A DNA stretch of 64,000 nt from Parasponia andersonii (Eukaryota; Streptophyta; Magnoliopsida; Rosales; Cannabaceae): assembly GCA_002914805.1 (NCBI GenBank), contig JXTB01000625.1:95975-159974 (forward strand). Direction: 5' to 3'. Position 1 is the stretch's first letter. Each line of letters begins with the position of its first letter. Made by a program: the position numbers and the translations under genes. Shown here one piece after another: positions 36,543 to 47,799 of this stretch. The notes under the pieces were generated by a model, which was given only the letters and a program-made list of their open reading frames with translations, made no database searches and was not told the origin of the DNA.

Positions 36543-39500
36543 ATGAAGGCTATCTCGAAAATGAAGTCCCTCCTATCCCAGACGCCATTTTCATGTTCTC
36601 AGCTTCCCCAGAAAACACCTATGGCGCTATTTTCTTTTGCCTCTAAATTCATTCAACACAACCCACCAAGCTTTCTGCAAAAACCCACGACCAGTTTCCC
36701 CAAAATCTCATATTGTTTGGTCCAGAACCGAGGTCTGGAAATGGAGTCAGTGTCACGGACGCTTCGGTCTGGCGAGGTCCACGTGATTGTTGGTCCAATG
36801 TTCGCCGGGAAAACCACCACGCTCCTACACCGGGTTCAGTCTGAGAGGAGCAACGGCAGGTTTGACCCTTATCCGCTTTTGATGATATTTTTGGGTTTTT
36901 GTTTGTTTAATTGGTTGATGAATCTGTGTCTGGGCCCAAGATCAATTTTTGTGCGCACTATTGTATTGGGTTTTTTTCTGATTACGCAAATGTTGAAATG
37001 AAATGGATTTTTATACTTGTGTAGTGTGTGTGTATGTGTTAGAAAGTATGAAGCTTTTCTTATGCTACTTGGGGATCCAATAGTATTGCTATGTTTTGTC
37101 TGGAATTGTATTTTTTATGCCGATAATTATGGGGACAAATAAGCAAGGGTGCTTGTATAATGGTTGCTATTGACTTATTAAAAGCTAATTTGCATTTTAC
37201 TCATCGTTAAATTTCATTGCTGCATAAGACCAAATTTTCATGTCTCAGTTTCATTAGTTGGATAAATCGTTACCTGTGAGATATTCCCAGCTTTCAGGTC
37301 AAGCCTTTAATAAACAACTTCCACTTGGATAAAACATTAAAGGGTCTTTGTTTTTCGGGAAGATTGAAGGAAGCTGTCTCTCTATTGTGCCGTACAGGAT
37401 TGCAAGTTAACCCTAGAACGTATGCTCTTCTCTTGCAAGAATGCATATTCATGAAAGAATATAGAAGTGGGAGAAGAATCCATGCACAAATGGTTGTTTT
37501 GGGATTTGCTCCTAATGAATATTTGAAGAACAAATTGTTAATATTGTATGCAAAGTCTGGGGATTTAGGAACAGCCCACATTTTGCTTGATAAACTACTG
37601 GAGAAAAGCTTGGTTTCCTGGAATGCAATAATTGCAGCGTATGTTCAAAAGGGGCTAACAGGGGTCGGGTTGGATCTTTATTACAAGATGAGACAAAGTG
37701 GTTTGATACCAGATCAGTATACATTTGCATCTGTCTTCAGAGCCTATGCCACTTTAGCAACATTGGAGCATGGGAAGCAAGCCCATGGTCTCATGATCAA
37801 GTGCCATATAAAGGGCAATGTTGTAGTCAATAGTGCGCTCTTGGATATGTACGTTAAAGGCAGTAGCCTATCTGATGCTCAGTTGGTATTTGATACCTCT
37901 GCAGATAGGAATGTCATTACGTGGACTGCTTTGATCTCTGGGTATGGTCTGCATGGTAGATTTGTAGAGGTTTTAGATCTTTTCTGTAGGTTGAAGGCTG
38001 AAGGCTTCAGACCAAATTATGTTACCTTTTTATCAGTTCTTTCTGCTTGTAGCCATGGGGGTTTTGTAGATGAGGGTTGGGAATGCTTTTCTTCAATGAG
38101 GAGAGATTATGGAATTCAACCAAGAAAGCAGCATTATGCTGCTATGGTTGATCTTTTAGGTCGTGCTGGCAGGCTAAAAGAGGCTTATGAATTTATTTTG
38201 AGTTCACCTTGCAAAGAGCACTCAGTGATATGGGGTGCTCTGCTTGGGGCTTGTAGAATTCACGGAGACATGGACTTGTTAAAGCTTGCAGAAAAGAAAT
38301 ATTTTGAATTAGAACCAGATAGTGCTGGCAAATACGTGGTCTTGTCTAATGCTTATGCCAGCATTGGGCTGTGGGACAATGCTGCAAAGGTTAGGGCTGT
38401 GATGAGGGAATCAGGGATGATAAAGGAACCCGCTTATAGCAAGATTGAGGTTCAAAGTGAAGTTCACTTCTTTTATAAGGGTGATAAATCTCATACACAC
38501 TCTCAGGAGATTTACGAGATGATTAAAGCAATTACTTGTATCTTAAAGGATTTAGGATATGTTCCTGATTTAAGTGGCAGCTAACTGGGTCATGGGAAAG
38601 AGCTCCTTAAAGCCAGGGTATTAAGTGCTTACTTTCCTGTGGGCTTCTCACTTTTTTGCATCTCGCTGGTACTGAGTAGTTAAAAGACCTTTATACGCTT
38701 TTAGGCCCCTAAAAGAAAAAGATGGATGCTTTAACATCTATACTTGGATATACAAAAATGTACTTAGGTATCACATTGGTCATGGTTTATCACGTACTAT
38801 AAGAATGTGAAAAAAGTTATTCTGGTATGGTCAAAAAAAATTGCCCAGGTTTATGTTTATGGACCATATGAGGGTTGATAGATATAGTTGTTTGCCTGTC
38901 CTACCATACGTTTCATTAATAGATGAGAAACATGTCAATTTGCATAGTTCAAATGATTGCATCCAAGCTTTTGATTAAGGAATTTCCAGAATCTGCAGCT
39001 TGATGACTCAAATCTTATAAGTGGTTGTTGGACTGTATAGTAATAACAGCTGATGAGAAGTACAATGCCGGGTGTTGACAATTACCTTCGATTTTTTGAA
39101 ATCTAAGAATTACGCATCTGCATCTAGTTTCTATATTATTGCCGCAAAAGTTCTTGCTCTGATGATTTTAGAGATGGATAATTTTGGTCTGGATCTAGTT
39201 TTCAACAATTATACAACCATATTGGGAATCCTTATTACGAATTACTAATTCCTTTTGTGTATGTCTTATAGAAGTGTTGCAATAATAAAATCAAACAAGG
39301 ATACAAGATTCGGATTGGATTCAATTGTGACACACGATGGGGTGAAATTGCCATGTTGGGCTCTGGCAGACTTGTTATCATTCAGACAGAAATTTGGTGC
39401 TGATGCATATGAACAGGTATTTTTAGTCCCAAACACAGATTGTAAATGTTATGGCGAATTCTTTGTATGTTCGAAAAATTTTGCACTGTGATATTGGAGT

Positions 39501-40276
39501 TATTAGTCTTGCCATTTTGCTTATCTTGGTTGTCTCAGTTACAATATAGTATTCTCTGTCAACAGAAGGGTGATTCCTAATTGGAATAAGACCCCAAGAA
39601 CTTATGAAATTTGAATGCGTGACTGTATTCCTAGTGACTCTTTTCATTTAGCTTCATCAAGCCTTTTTCTTTGGCCTTATTCTGTTTTATTTATGCTTCT
39701 GCAACTTCGGTGACAGCTAGATGTAATTGGAATTGATGAAGCTCAATTTTTTGGAGACCTTTATGATTTCTGCCGTGAAGCTGCTGATCATGATGGCAAA
39801 ACAATAATTGTTTCTGGACTGGATGGTGACTATTTGAGGTACTTCATCTAAAAATACACTTTCAAATTTTTTTGTCAAAAATATTATTCTCATTACTTCA
39901 GTGTCAAGTAAAATTTTGCATCACATGATTATGCTATACATTTTAATGCTTTCATACGACACTGCATATTCTTGGAGATTCCATAAGTGCCCTGTTCTTG
40001 GATGATATAAAACATCATGGCAGGAGGAGCTTTGGTTCTGTGCTTGACATAATTCCTCTTGCGGATTCTGTGATAAAGTTGACTGCTAGATGTGAACTTT
40101 GTGGGAAACCTGCTTTCTTTACATTGAGAAAAACACAGGACACACAAACCGAGCTGATTGGCGGAGCTGATGTGTACATGCCCGTCTGTCGCCAGCACTA
40201 TGTCAGTGGACAAGTAGTCATCGAGGCTGCAAGAGTTGTCCTGGAATCTCAGGTTCACTGCAATTCCCTTGCATAG
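36543..40276 (+). CDS. TK1b-like: Thymidine kinase, TK1-type with N-terminal targeting region
   Basis: The enzyme phosphorylates thymidine to dTMP in the salvage pathway. Exons 36543-36859, 39272-39416, 39717-39838 and 40024-40276 join in frame to 278 residues. The P-loop GPMFAGKT is at 84-91. Walker-B-like DEAQFF, the GLDGDY loop and a zinc-binding set (CELC, later CRQH) follow. About 65 residues rich in Ser, Lys, Pro and Phe precede the conserved part and look like a plastid or mitochondrial presequence, as in Arabidopsis TK1b. Start could also be at Met 7 (36561). A 5'UTR acceptor near 36392 is likely. The first donor (AG/GTTTGA) is weak, and intron 1 (2.4 kb) contains a complete PPR gene on the same strand. 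The stop reads directly after [11 protein letters not shown]. Confidence 0.92.
37291..38584 (+). CDS. E-class pentatricopeptide repeat protein nested in thymidine kinase intron 1
   Basis: The open frame has the P-L-S repeat layout of organelle RNA-editing/processing factors and ends with E-type motifs, without DYW. It resembles Arabidopsis At4g16470 along its whole length, from LDKTLKGLC at the start (37325) to the C-terminal E region; repeats include [14 protein letters not shown] and [15 protein letters not shown]. There is no in-frame ATG between the upstream stop (37277) and the conserved start; the first internal ATG (37451) would cut into the repeats. An AG acceptor at 37290 opens the frame with one leftover base. 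Thymidine kinase exon 1 ends with two leftover bases, so joining them is in frame. A second AG at 37297 is in phase 0 and would need a different upstream exon. Such proteins act in mitochondria or plastids. Confidence 0.85.
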
Positions 40277-40706
40277 TAACATGTATTTGTTTCGGTTGGA
40301 TACATGGATATCTGTTATGCCTGGTCCTGCTAGAAATTTAACATCTGAGCGTATACAACTGACACAATACATTGATATGAATCCTTAATGTGGTTAAGAA
40401 TTTGAGCTAGTGCTTCTTGCATCATTGTAATTATGGTGTCACCACTGACCACACAGTGGTTGTAGACTACTGGGTTGCAATCTGATTTTGTTAGCTAATT
40501 TAAATCCATCCATCCCAACTGGCCGGTTCTGTTTTTTAACAAAACAAAATAAGACTGGATAAAACTCTAAAATAAAACTGAATTTATTCCCATCAACTCA
40601 CCTAAAACTTAGCACTGTTAAGAGCAACCAGACGTAGACAAATAACAGAAAAAATTAAAAAATAAATAAAAATGAACCTATTTATTGTTAGAAACCTATT
40701 CCTTAT

Positions 40707-41636
40707 TTAAGGAATTGAAAATTGGAATTTAAAACCAAAAATTTCGTCATCGTCGTCTTCTTCGTCATCAACAACTCCGTCAAAGAATGGATCCTCAAGT
40801 AGTTGTGCTGCCGAGGGTCTTTCCGGATCTCGAACTAGGCACTTGTCAATAAAGTGTCTCACTTCCGGATCCTTAACCTTACTCAATGCCCGGGGCTTCA
40901 CTCCACCCATCACCTTCTTATAAATCTCGGCTATTGTATTACACTCACTGTACGGAATCTCCATGGTGACCAGCTCCAACACACAAAGCCCGAACGAGTA
41001 AACGTCCACTGTCTCCGTGTACTTCTCTTCAAAAATCTCTGGTGCCATGTACTCGGGCGTCCCGATCATCGAGTGTAAGACGTCACCTCTTGTCTCAGCC
41101 GCCAATCCCAAGTCACCAATCTTAACCTGACCAGTGTTTCCATTGATGAACACGTTGCTGCAGTTGAGGTCTCTGTGGATGATGTGCGGTTGGTGTGCGT
41201 GGAGGTACTCAACGCCCCTCAGAATCTGCTTCGCCCAGCTCTTAATGGCCCGCGAAGACACCCTCCGGTGCTTCTTGCGGTACTCCCTAAGGTTCCCGGA
41301 CATGCAAACCTCGGTGATGAAGTTGAGAGTCCGGTTCCGCTTGTCATTCCAGGCGTCGAAGCAGGCGATAATATTCTTGTTTTTCAGGGATCGCAACAAG
41401 CGTACCTCCGTGAATAGCCTGAGGATCATGGATTCGTCGTTCGCGAACCTTCTCAACGAAACTTGGTTCCAAGCCACTTCTTTGCCCTCCACGACGTCGA
41501 AAGCTCGGTAGACTTTCTTCACCGAACCAGCACCCAGAATCTCGCTGTACCTTACGTAACGGCCTGTTGGATCGGTTTCAGCGAACGGCTCAGCGGCATC
41601 CTTATCTTTGGGATTAAAAGTACTGAGATACGACAT
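40707..41636 (-). CDS. WNK11-like: WNK-family Ser/Thr kinase, WNK11-like
   Basis: Single-exon kinase of 309 residues. It shows the With-No-Lysine hallmark: the usual lysine in strand 3 is replaced (VAWN at 54-57), while a lysine lies in the glycine loop GAGSVKKVY (35-43). HRDLNCSN is at 154-161, DLG replaces DFG at 175-177, and GTPEYMAPE is at 192-200. The short length, the start with ETDPTGRY and the acidic end [15 protein letters not shown] fit WNK11-type plant kinases, which lack the long C-terminal tail of WNK1-like members. The gene converges on the thymidine kinase gene, with about 430 bp between stop codons. Confidence 0.94.
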   Translation of the reverse strand: MSYLSTFNPKDKDAAEPFAETDPTGRYVRYSEILGAGSVKKVYRAFDVVEGKEVAWNQVSLRRFANDESMILRLFTEVRLLRSLKNKNIIACFDAWNDKRNRTLNFITEVCMSGNLREYRKKHRRVSSRAIKSWAKQILRGVEYLHAHQPHIIHRDLNCSNVFINGNTGQVKIGDLGLAAETRGDVLHSMIGTPEYMAPEIFEEKYTETVDVYSFGLCVLELVTMEIPYSECNTIAEIYKKVMGGVKPRALSKVKDPEVRHFIDKCLVRDPERPSAAQLLEDPFFDGVVDDEEDDDDEIFGFKFQFSIP

Positions 41637-44343
41637 GTTTCTTTTGTGCCTTGCGTTTCAAGAAACCTCTTAACCACCGAGAGAAAATCCCGAAGATAGC
41701 GAATTATATGAAAATAAGATTAGAGGAAGACGGAGGCGGAGCAGATGATCAAGAAGCAAGCAGTACGAGCTTCTTTCAAGTATAAACTCTGGCTACTCAT
41801 AATGATGGTCATGTCGAATAATGTTTTGGATATTATTTAGTGCAAAAGGGAAAGAAGGAATGGACAATATATAATGGCTCAGTAAGGAGTATCTGTGTAG
41901 GGGTTAACTTTGGATTGAATATTCGAGATTTTGTGGAATATTAGAGTTTAATACGTTTAATTAGTGATTTGCTTGGATTGGGAATGCTATCATTTTTTAT
42001 TTTTCTATTTTTTGGAACGAAGATCAGCCTTTAGATTCTTTTACAGTTTTATATATATCCGTAACATTTCAAAATTTAGTTCGAAATATTACCCTAAAAG
42101 TATTAGAGATATAATATATGCAAATGTAACTTAAAAAATAAATTAGAATTTGAGAGATTGTTATGATATAATTACCACATATATATAATCTTCAAGAAAA
42201 AAAAAAAGGATTATTTGTTTCTTTTTTTTCAAAAAAAGAAAGAAATAACAAATGACTGGCTCTCTTCGAATAATTAATTCAACTTGGAGTGTCATCACGG
42301 TAAAGTTTCATATAGCATTACTCTTCTTTTATAGTGTCTATAGTTTCTCTTTTAAAAAAATAAATAAATAAATAAACGTGAAACGATAATCAAGTAGAGA
42401 TTGAATAAGATAAGTTTAATATATTTGTTTGAGTTTTTTTTTTTTAAAAAATAAAATTTAACTAATAATCTCTATTTATTATAAATTAAAAGAAAATACT
42501 TGCTATTACACAATTCTCACCTAACCGATTAAAAATAATAGATAAACAATGCTTTTATCAGCTAGCTAACCCAGCTCGTCAATATATTTGCTTAGGGCAA
42601 TGTATTTACATTAAAAATAATAATAATAATAATAATAATAAGAGTAATCTAACTTCTAAAACGCCCGCTACCCAAATAGGAACTCTTTTCCGACCTCCAA
42701 AAAATAAAAATAAATAAATCTCTTTTCCGGTTTTTTTTTTTTTGGAGTGATAAATGTCTTTTCCTTTGTTAGTACAGATTTATTTATTTTTCACTAAATA
42801 GAGATACACGTACGTTATATATTCATATGGGCACATTTAACATAGAATACTGTCTGTTATTAATCAGTACTTTAAAATATAATATTTGCTGTTTGCATAA
42901 CAAGTGAGTCTCTCTGCAAAGAAAACTAACAAAAAGAAGAGAGAAATCTATTTTGGATTTTTTTGTGAAAAAAAAAAAACCGGGATTTCTTGTCCATTAT
43001 TTTTTAATCTGCCAACTATTATATCAAATTTGGTTTATTGGCGATATGTAGTCAACATCGAAATTGTCCGTAAAAAAAGCCAAATTTGATTGGTCTAATC
43101 CAATTAGAATATTTATTTTATATTAATCCGATTAGATTTATATTTTGCTATTTTCATTAACCAAAATTGTATATACAACGTAGGCGGCGGACTTCTGTGC
43201 TTTTCCCACCTTTAGGTAGAGGAATTTAATACATTTTAACAAACACCCTCGTTTTATTTGTTTTTTAGTAAATTCAGAAGACCGATCACAAATTGATATT
43301 TTATACATCCTTCTACTCCGAACTACAAAATCAAACATATCCATTGAGTAGGGAGCTTTCGTGATTCATTATAACTGCTTTTAAAAGCAGTTAACGAAAA
43401 AAGGAAATTCTATAAATTGCTGTGTACAAATTTAAACAGAATTCTTTTTAGGGGAATTTAAACAGAATTTAAGACGGTAAGAATTGCCTTTGATAAAAAA
43501 CGTAGCTGTACAATAACTTACCTTTTTGTTTTAATTGATATCTCAAATCATGGGATTCAGTACTAAATATACCTAGATGAAAACCTCTTTATTTTGCGTA
43601 ATTTGACTTAACTTTTAGTGCTAACTTAAAGAGCAATATTAGAAGACGCTAGAAGAAATTAAGGAAAGTTGGCTAAACATTAGCCAAAGTTGGTAAACAC
43701 ATCTCGTTGCTACTCATTACATCTTAGCCAAACATTAGCTACTCATTAAGGAAAGTTGGCTAAAAATTAGCCATAGTTCTCATTACATCTTTTTCCCAGC
43801 TACATGATTGTTAGCACAACTTCAAACATCAAATCATATGTAGCTTTTTTTTTTTTGGGGAAATAACTCCTTTTATATAGTTGATCAATCCTACAAACTA
43901 TGTTGACAAACCGACCAGCTTTCAACTCATTTCAATATTGGAGGCTAAATACGGGGGTATGTAACCATTTTTACATAAATGGCTGGGTTATAGTCAATCA
44001 ACACGGTATAAGGCTAACAATGCGCGCTTTTGTGAGCAAACACAATGGATAAGCTCCATACAAGAAAGACGAATAAACTAAACAATTGTTTGGATTAATT
44101 TGTTTTCGCTAAATACATACACAAATTAATACAACTATGGTACCAGACTAAACCAAAATTTAATATAAGCATCTAAACGAATTTTATCTATAGAAAACAA
44201 AAAGGGAGGCGATATTCTCGTCATCTAACCAGATTCTCAAGGTATACGAAAATAGATGAGCACTAAAGAACAGACGAAATAATAGAAAATGGACTTAAAG
44301 ATGAAAATAAATGCGCATTCAAAATAAAGAAAAAATTTCCCAA
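41637..44343. other. Intergenic, promoter side of WNK11-like gene, otherwise nothing seen
   Basis: The first few hundred bases should hold the WNK promoter and leader. The rest is AT-rich with an AAT microsatellite at about 42617-42642 and several poly-A or poly-T runs. Two copies of a phrase GGAAAGTTGGCTAAA(C/A)ATTAGCCA lie near 43660 and 43750. No gene is supported. Confidence 0.4.
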
Positions 44344-44431
44344 TACCTCAGAATTGCAGAGTAACATCAAGGCAATAAAGCCCATTTCAGTCCCGAAAGA
44401 TGGTATTTGGTAACTGATATCATCATTGGTA
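44344..44431 (-). ncRNA. C/D box snoRNA, copy 2 (25S and 5.8S guide)
   Basis: Read on the minus strand: terminal stem TACC, C box ATGATGA, guide ACCATCTTTCGGGA, D' box CTGA, a C'-like TGATGT, second guide CTCTGCAATT, D box CTGA, closing GGTA. The first guide complements CCCGAAAGATGGT of plant 25S rRNA and would target the G of CCCG (yeast Gm805 equivalent, from memory). The second complements AATTGCAGA of 5.8S rRNA and would target its G (human Gm75 equivalent). I believe this is the plant snoR39BY type. Length 88 nt. Confidence 0.75.
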
Positions 44432-44469
44432 CCACAAACATAAACCATGTGAACTAAATGTCCAAAAAA

Positions 44470-44568
44470 TGCCTCAGAATTGCAGAATAACAGCAAGGCT
44501 CCAAAAAAAAAAAAAAGCCATTCAGTCCCGAAAGATGGTGTTTTTGGTTACTGATTTCCTCATAGGCA
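44470..44568 (-). ncRNA. C/D box snoRNA, copy 1 (same guides)
   Basis: A tandem relative of the snoRNA 38 bp downstream. Terminal stem TGCC/GGCA differs from TACC/GGTA of the other copy by a paired change, so base pairing is kept. The C box is ATGAGGA (one mismatch), both D boxes are CTGA, and the guides ACCATCTTTCGGGA and TTCTGCAATT are conserved. The spacer holds a 14-base T run, and C' is degenerate. The weaker C box could mean reduced stability of this copy. Confidence 0.65.
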
Positions 44569-44632
44569 ACAACATTGTTGACACATAATCCCTAAGCATA
44601 TATATTAAAGAGCATAAGATGACAAATAAGGT

Positions 44633-44795
44633 ATATGTGTCTCATGGCATGTCCAAAGAGGTAATGGCAGCAACGCCGCTCCACAAGGCAATGGAATATG
44701 AGACCAATCTCGACGGAGGAGCCCTTTTCTGGGCACCTCTGGTGATATTCCTATGCGACGTTTACTTGGGAAATATTCAAACATTAGAGGTTTGC
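44633..44795 (-). ncRNA. Candidate H/ACA-like snoRNA
   Basis: On the minus strand a first hairpin is closed by ACCTCT/AGAGGT with an inner ATATTTCC/GGAATAT stem. It is followed by AGAAAA, which fits the H box ANANNA. A second hairpin closed by GTCTCAT/ATGAGAC is followed directly by ACA and three more bases. The order and the position 65 bp upstream of two C/D snoRNAs fit a plant snoRNA cluster. Against it, about 20 bases separate the H box from the second stem. The target uridine is not assigned. Confidence 0.4.
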
Positions 44796-45073
44796 TCCCA
44801 TTGTGTAAGGGATCCCAATAAGAAATCCCCCGTCACAAGCAGCAAATTATCAAACTAAATAATTTATAATAATAATAATAAAAAAAAGCACGTTTATTAT
44901 ACCAACAAAGGGAATTGGGGATAGCACGAAGTACCTACCAATGGTTATGGCTGTTGTAATCAACAACCACCATGAAAAGGGTCAATTCCGTTTCGATCCA
45001 CAGATCAACCAAAAGCCATAAGGGCTTAATTAACCGGCCTCCACCAGAAAAGCCTCGAATTCATCTTGGCCAA

Positions 45074-45262
45074 AACCCTAAAGCGCTAAACCCCTGATTT
45101 CAGAGAGAACCAGTGGCTAAGAGGAGGACACTGACGATATAATTTATAGGCTGAGCATTTTTCTTTGGACGGTCCGATGTAAGTCTCATTGTGTGAATCC
45201 TACGGTGAGAATTCAGTAATTGCTCATGCGGCTACCTTTACTCGCCGCGTAAATTAGGGTTT
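45074..45262 (-). promoter_or_regulatory. Telo-box pair upstream of the snoRNA cluster
   Basis: AAACCCTAA occurs at 45074-45082 on the plus strand and, reversed, at 45254-45262. Such telo-boxes are common in plant promoters of ribosomal protein and snoRNA genes. They lie about 280 and 460 bp upstream of the candidate H/ACA RNA on its transcribed side. The actual start site is not visible. Confidence 0.35.
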
Positions 45263-45547
45263 ACATTTTTTTTTCTTTTTTTTTTTTTTGTTTTGTTTTA
45301 CCGAAGAAAGGCTAAAAAATAAAATTAAAAAGGAAAGTGGCATGAAAATCCGCTTTTACTAATTCATTACAGTAAGAAAAATATTTTTGATTTTGTAACT
45401 CGCAGTCTCAAACAATTGGATTAAAAAAAAATTCAGAGGCCACATATAATAATAATAATTAGGAAAGGGGAACACACAATCATAATAATTTATGCTTTAA
45501 AAAAAAAAAAAGAAAGCCGAAAAATAAAAATGTAGTAAAGGTGATCC

Positions 45548-45621
45548 TGCTTTCATTGAGAGTTGAACTCAAGACCTCCCGCTTACTAAACGGGTGCTCT
45601 AACCAACTGAGCTATGAAAGC
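45548..45621 (-). tRNA. tRNA-Thr (anticodon AGU)
   Basis: The 74 nt minus-strand sequence folds as a complete cloverleaf: acceptor GCTTTCA/TGAAAGC, D arm with AGCTCAGTTGGTTAGAGC, anticodon stem CCCGT/GCGGG around loop TTAGTAA (anticodon AGT), T arm TTGAG/CTCAA with loop TTCAACT, discriminator A. The T loop has TTCAA where many threonine tRNAs have TTCGA. No CCA is encoded and there is no intron. A run of five T on the transcribed strand about 20 bp after the end (plus-strand AAAAA near 45525) can serve as pol III terminator. Confidence 0.95.
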
Positions 45622-45649
45622 TTCTTGTATAATGGCGTACAATTTTACA

Positions 45650-47799
45650 GTTTATTAAAAAAATAAAATGTTTATTATTAGTTTGTAGAGCTTAAAGAGA
45701 GAATGAAAATGGACTCATCACTTTGCGACTCTTTCTTTTCACTTCAATTCTCATTACACCCCAATTTGTTGTCATGGCTTTGTTATTTCTCTCCCTCTTT
45801 TCCCTCCAAGTAGTCTTGTTTTTCATGATTATCTCGTTTTTGATGCTATTAATGTTGTCTTCACTTCTTGTTGCTCTCCAGTTAATGTTGGTTTTACTTG
45901 TTACCATTTTTCATTTCGACAAAACTAATAAACAATCTAAAGGAGAAAGCTAATCAATATAAGTTTCTTTTGCTGGTTTCCAATATCAAATTGAGCTCTG
46001 TTGACTTTGGTATTCTGATCAATTATTCGTACACAAACACCACGCAGACATTATAGATATACGACCGTTACGGTAACATATCAAAACTAGCATGGTTACA
46101 TAATTATGGTTTGAGGTGGTTCAAGAGGTTGGCTAACCCATAAAATACTTAGAAGGGCAAGAACACGTAATCCAAACACCAAAGAGCCCTTCGGATAAAA
46201 TCTAGTGAACCATTTATATGCTATATACAGTTATAGGTATGACATATATTTCTATAGGACGTACAGACTAATATTAGTTCAACATGGAAGTCAACTTCTG
46301 GTATTAAACTTAAAATTTCATTTCATTTTCATTTTTCAGCTCATGCACGACCTACGCTTACTGCCGGTGTACCCTCTCAATTCAGTAAAGGATTCCAGGT
46401 TCCATCTATATCATACTTGTGCTAGATGGCAAACAAAATTCAAAACCATAAAATGAAGCATGAAACTCGTTTAGAAGCGATAACGGGATCAAGAAAGAAA
46501 CTGGACAAAAAACCAAGAAAATATATTACTTGTTGTGTGACCTGATTAGCTACAAAAGCAGACTGGAGGCAACCACAGGACTAATTTTGCCTAAATCAAT
46601 CAATCGACTGTGAAATAAATAAATATTTGCTTACAAAGGCTAGACTGTGTAAGACGTTTTATTTTCTGCCAATTTGCCATGTTAGATTCTGAATTTGATC
46701 CATTGTTTTCCTACTATTCTAGAAATTAATGAGCCACATCCAGCTACTTTTTATCTATATGTAACAAGCCGTTTTTCTCTGCACGAGTTGGCTTTCTCCA
46801 ACCTGCAATCTTGAAGAACAAAGGAAATGTGCATCGATAAGATATTGCCCCAGTCTAGTTTGTCAGATACATGATACGAAATTACGCAAGTGAAACAGAA
46901 CAAAGTAAAAAACATTGCAACTTCAGAGGAAGAATAGCTGTGAATAAAGACTCCTGCCAAACATAAGGAACCGCACATGTTCACAAGTTCCCTCTCATAA
47001 CAGTTCACTGTCGACAATGTTTGGGTTGGAATAACTTTGTGAAACTCAGGTGATGCAACTTGCTTTTCATGAATTGCTTTTTGAACCCCTCCTCTTCCCG
47101 CCAACAAAAGGAAAGGAATGGTTGTGAGCCCACAGAAGCTAAAATTAGTGAGTGAACAAAGTTACAAGGAATGAATTCGCCTGACAAAGTCCCTGGGCGT
47201 GGAGTGTAATAAGCCCCAGCCGAGTCTTTGATTGGCAAGAGATCACCAACAACAGAAACAATGGAAGTTTTAAGGAGGAAATGGCAAAACAAACCCTATA
47301 ATCAGAAAATATTTATGTACGAAGTCAAATGTCTTCTGTCATCACGGTCACAAACAACTTGTGTCCCTGTTCCTTTCATAGTTTTTAATTTCAAAGGAGT
47401 ATCTTCGTTTGTTCCAAACCCTTTAATATTATGTAAACTACTTTGAATAGACAAGAGCAAGACTCAATTGCAAATAGAACCTCTTTCATCTTACATAAAT
47501 AAAGTAGAAATCAATTGTAATTTAATATACTAACTTTGTAAGGAGCTGTAATACATCACTTCCAGCAGATGCACTACTAAAGAGAAAACTAAGAGATATG
47601 TTTCCACAAGTTATGTTTGTTTAAACAATTTATATGTTCATTAAGCCGTTTACAGTCAACAATATGTATAAAGACAATCAAATATATTTTTCAAACTTAC
47701 CGATCTTCTGTCTACAACCATTTAGACGAGCTAAAAGAAGTTATTCCTCATCTTTGGTCAACTAAAAATTTCACCACTTCATTAGTGAATGAAAGCTTT
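45650..47799. other. No definite gene; possible 3' non-coding exons of the minus-strand gene
   Basis: The stretch 46750-47300 is less AT-rich than its surroundings and has splice-like sites on the minus strand (for example a donor after GACAGAAGATCG near 47701). It may hold 3'UTR exons of the Arg-rich gene upstream on that strand. Open frames of 95-118 codons here resemble no family known to me. Confidence 0.3.

Noticed and set aside
37325..37327. Start of the PPR frame at 37325
   Set aside because: The codon there is TTG, not ATG; a plant gene would not normally start here, hence the search for an upstream exon.
40854..41699. Plus-strand frames up to 125 codons over the WNK gene
   Set aside because: They are antisense shadows; the minus strand has every kinase motif in order.
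45692..45953. Complementary 71- and 76-codon frames at 45.7-45.95 kb
   Set aside because: One strand gives an Leu/Phe-rich and the other a Lys/Asn-rich product of low complexity, with no family likeness or splice context.
46751..47292. Minus-strand frames of 118 and 95 codons
   Set aside because: They overlap in different frames, resemble nothing known and more likely lie in 3' non-coding exons or unselected sequence.
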